A stretch of DNA of 6,494 nucleotides from GAS188 sp035949255 (GTDB taxonomy: Bacteria; Pseudomonadota; Alphaproteobacteria; Rhizobiales; Beijerinckiaceae), in contig DASZIL010000209.1 in NCBI GenBank assembly GCA_035949255.1, forward strand, positions 1 to 6,494. Reading direction: 5' to 3'. Each line of letters starts with the position of its first letter. Position 1 is the stretch's first letter. Shown here in pieces: positions 6,088 to 6,494 of this stretch. The notes beneath the pieces were generated by a model. That model did no database searches, was not told the DNA's origin, and worked only from the letters and a program-made list of their open reading frames with translations. The position numbers were made by a program, and so were the translations under genes.

Positions 6088-6174
6088 TTTCAGGTCTTTG
6101 TGGCTGACGGCTACGGCAACCGACGTGTCGCCGTGTTCGACTCAGAAACCGGGCGTAACAAGCGCCACTCTGGG
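6088..6174 (+). pseudogene. Fragment of an NHL-repeat beta-propeller protein
   Basis: Read in the frame beginning at 6088 the translation contains VADGYGNRRVAVFDSETG followed by R-N-K-R-H. This closely follows the NHL propeller blade consensus (VaDGYGNRRVvvFD..TG.fkrhWG) seen in secreted or periplasmic six-bladed propellers. Only about one blade is present: a TGA lies immediately upstream (6085-6087) and several more in-frame stops precede it. After codon 29 the match fades, the expected WG being replaced by SG. There is no start codon or ribosome site of its own. I read it as a decayed or recombined remnant with no present function, based on motif recognition only. Confidence 0.5.
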
Positions 6175-6188
6175 GAAAAGATCAGTCG

Positions 6189-6272
6189 TCCGTGTTCGGC
6201 GAGCAGCTCAGCCAGAAAGTCAACAAACATGGCGACTTTGCTGGCCTCGGATGGGTAGATGGCTCTTACCTT
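6189..6272 (-). pseudogene. Fragment of a LysR-type regulator C-terminus
   Basis: On the minus strand, codons from 6272 leftward read KVRAIYPSEASKVAMF and then VDFLAELLAEHG. This is the typical tail of LysR-family regulators (VhAiYPs.r..s.KVraFvDFLaerl), here two or three residues shorter between YPS and KV. No DNA-binding domain or effector domain remains. The fragment begins directly after the VOC stop codon in the same frame and runs on to a TAG after about 23 further unrelated codons. It is best read as a remnant joined to its neighbour by deletion. It could not be translated except by stop readthrough. Confidence 0.5.
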
Positions 6273-6494
6273 TTATTTGTAGAGCCAAGGCTTGTAGGCA
6301 ATCTCGATGTTGTATCCGTCCGGGTCGCCGATGTTTGCGGCGAAGTAGTCGGTACGCCATTCGGGCCGAAGGCTCGGTTCCTTGATTGAAGTAGCTCCCA
6401 CGTCTATCGCCGCCTTGTAGCTGGCCCTGACAGCGTCCGCGCTCTTGGCGGTGAAGGCGACGTAAAGGTCTTTGGCGACTTCGCCATTCTTCAG
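6273..6494 (-). CDS. VOC (glyoxalase/bleomycin-resistance fold) family protein, C-terminal part; 5' end outside window
   Basis: The minus-strand frame is open from the right edge for 73 codons and ends at TAA (6275-6273). The visible part reads DLYVAFTAKSADAV (strand and helix start of the second beta-alpha-beta-beta-beta module), then KAAIDVGATSIKEP, then DYFAANIGDPDGYNIEI and a short tail YKPWLYK. The GDPDGYNIE motif, with the Glu that usually serves as a metal ligand, is the signature end of VOC metalloenzymes such as glyoxalase I, extradiol dioxygenases and resistance proteins. The substrate cannot be told. It points towards the operon, so the two units are convergent. Whether the gene is intact depends on sequence to the right. 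The LysR-like fragment abutting its stop hints at a rearrangement nearby. Confidence 0.8.
   Translation of the reverse strand: MKNGEVAKDLYVAFTAKSADAVRASYKAAIDVGATSIKEPSLRPEWRTDYFAANIGDPDGYNIEIAYKPWLYK

Noticed and set aside
6098..6389. Plus-strand open frames of 95 and 65 codons at the right end
   Set aside because: No recognisable domain. They are antisense to the VOC and LysR-like sequence, which explains the open frame better.

Overview
The window is about 6 kb of GC-rich, densely packed, single-strand coding sequence of a kind typical of Alphaproteobacteria (strong G/C third-position bias, short gaps, ATG starts; a Rhizobiales-like genome is my guess). It is followed by about 450 bases of different character. 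Six plus-strand genes run head to tail and probably form one catabolic operon. In order they are: the C-terminal part of a fused enoyl-CoA hydratase / 3-hydroxyacyl-CoA dehydrogenase (2-619), a thiolase (622-1806), a short-chain dehydrogenase (1818-2594), an aminoglycoside-phosphotransferase-fold small-molecule kinase (2737-3801), an acyl-CoA dehydrogenase of the ACAD10/ACAD11 type (3887-5140), and a divergent crotonase (5227-6048).

The informative pair is the kinase next to the ACAD10/11-like protein. In animals these two domains are fused in ACAD10 and ACAD11. In Pseudomonas putida the levulinate operon has separate counterparts (LvaA kinase and LvaC ACAD-like protein, with the reductase LvaD). 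In those systems a 4-hydroxyacyl-CoA is phosphorylated on its gamma-hydroxyl, and the ACAD-fold enzyme removes the phosphate to give an enoyl-CoA that enters beta-oxidation. Here the SDR could make or interconvert the hydroxyacyl-CoA. The kinase and ACAD would move the oxygen chemistry into the beta-oxidation register, and the terminal crotonase could shift a double bond. The hydratase/dehydrogenase and thiolase would finish to acetyl-CoA plus a shortened acyl-CoA. This is inference from gene content; the substrate is unknown and no acyl-CoA synthetase lies in the window.

Between the SDR and the kinase is a 142-base stretch with a three-copy 15-bp tandem repeat that repeats a Shine-Dalgarno-like AGGAG in front of the kinase start. 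The same stretch holds a 49-codon frame joined to both neighbours by ATGA overlaps.

The operon ends in an AT-rich perfect inverted repeat over the last stop codon. Beyond it the sequence turns into a patchwork: an NHL beta-propeller repeat fragment on the plus strand, a LysR-type regulator C-terminal fragment on the minus strand, and the C-terminal part of a VOC (glyoxalase-fold) protein on the minus strand that runs off the right edge. I see no tRNA, rRNA, CRISPR array or recognisable transposase.
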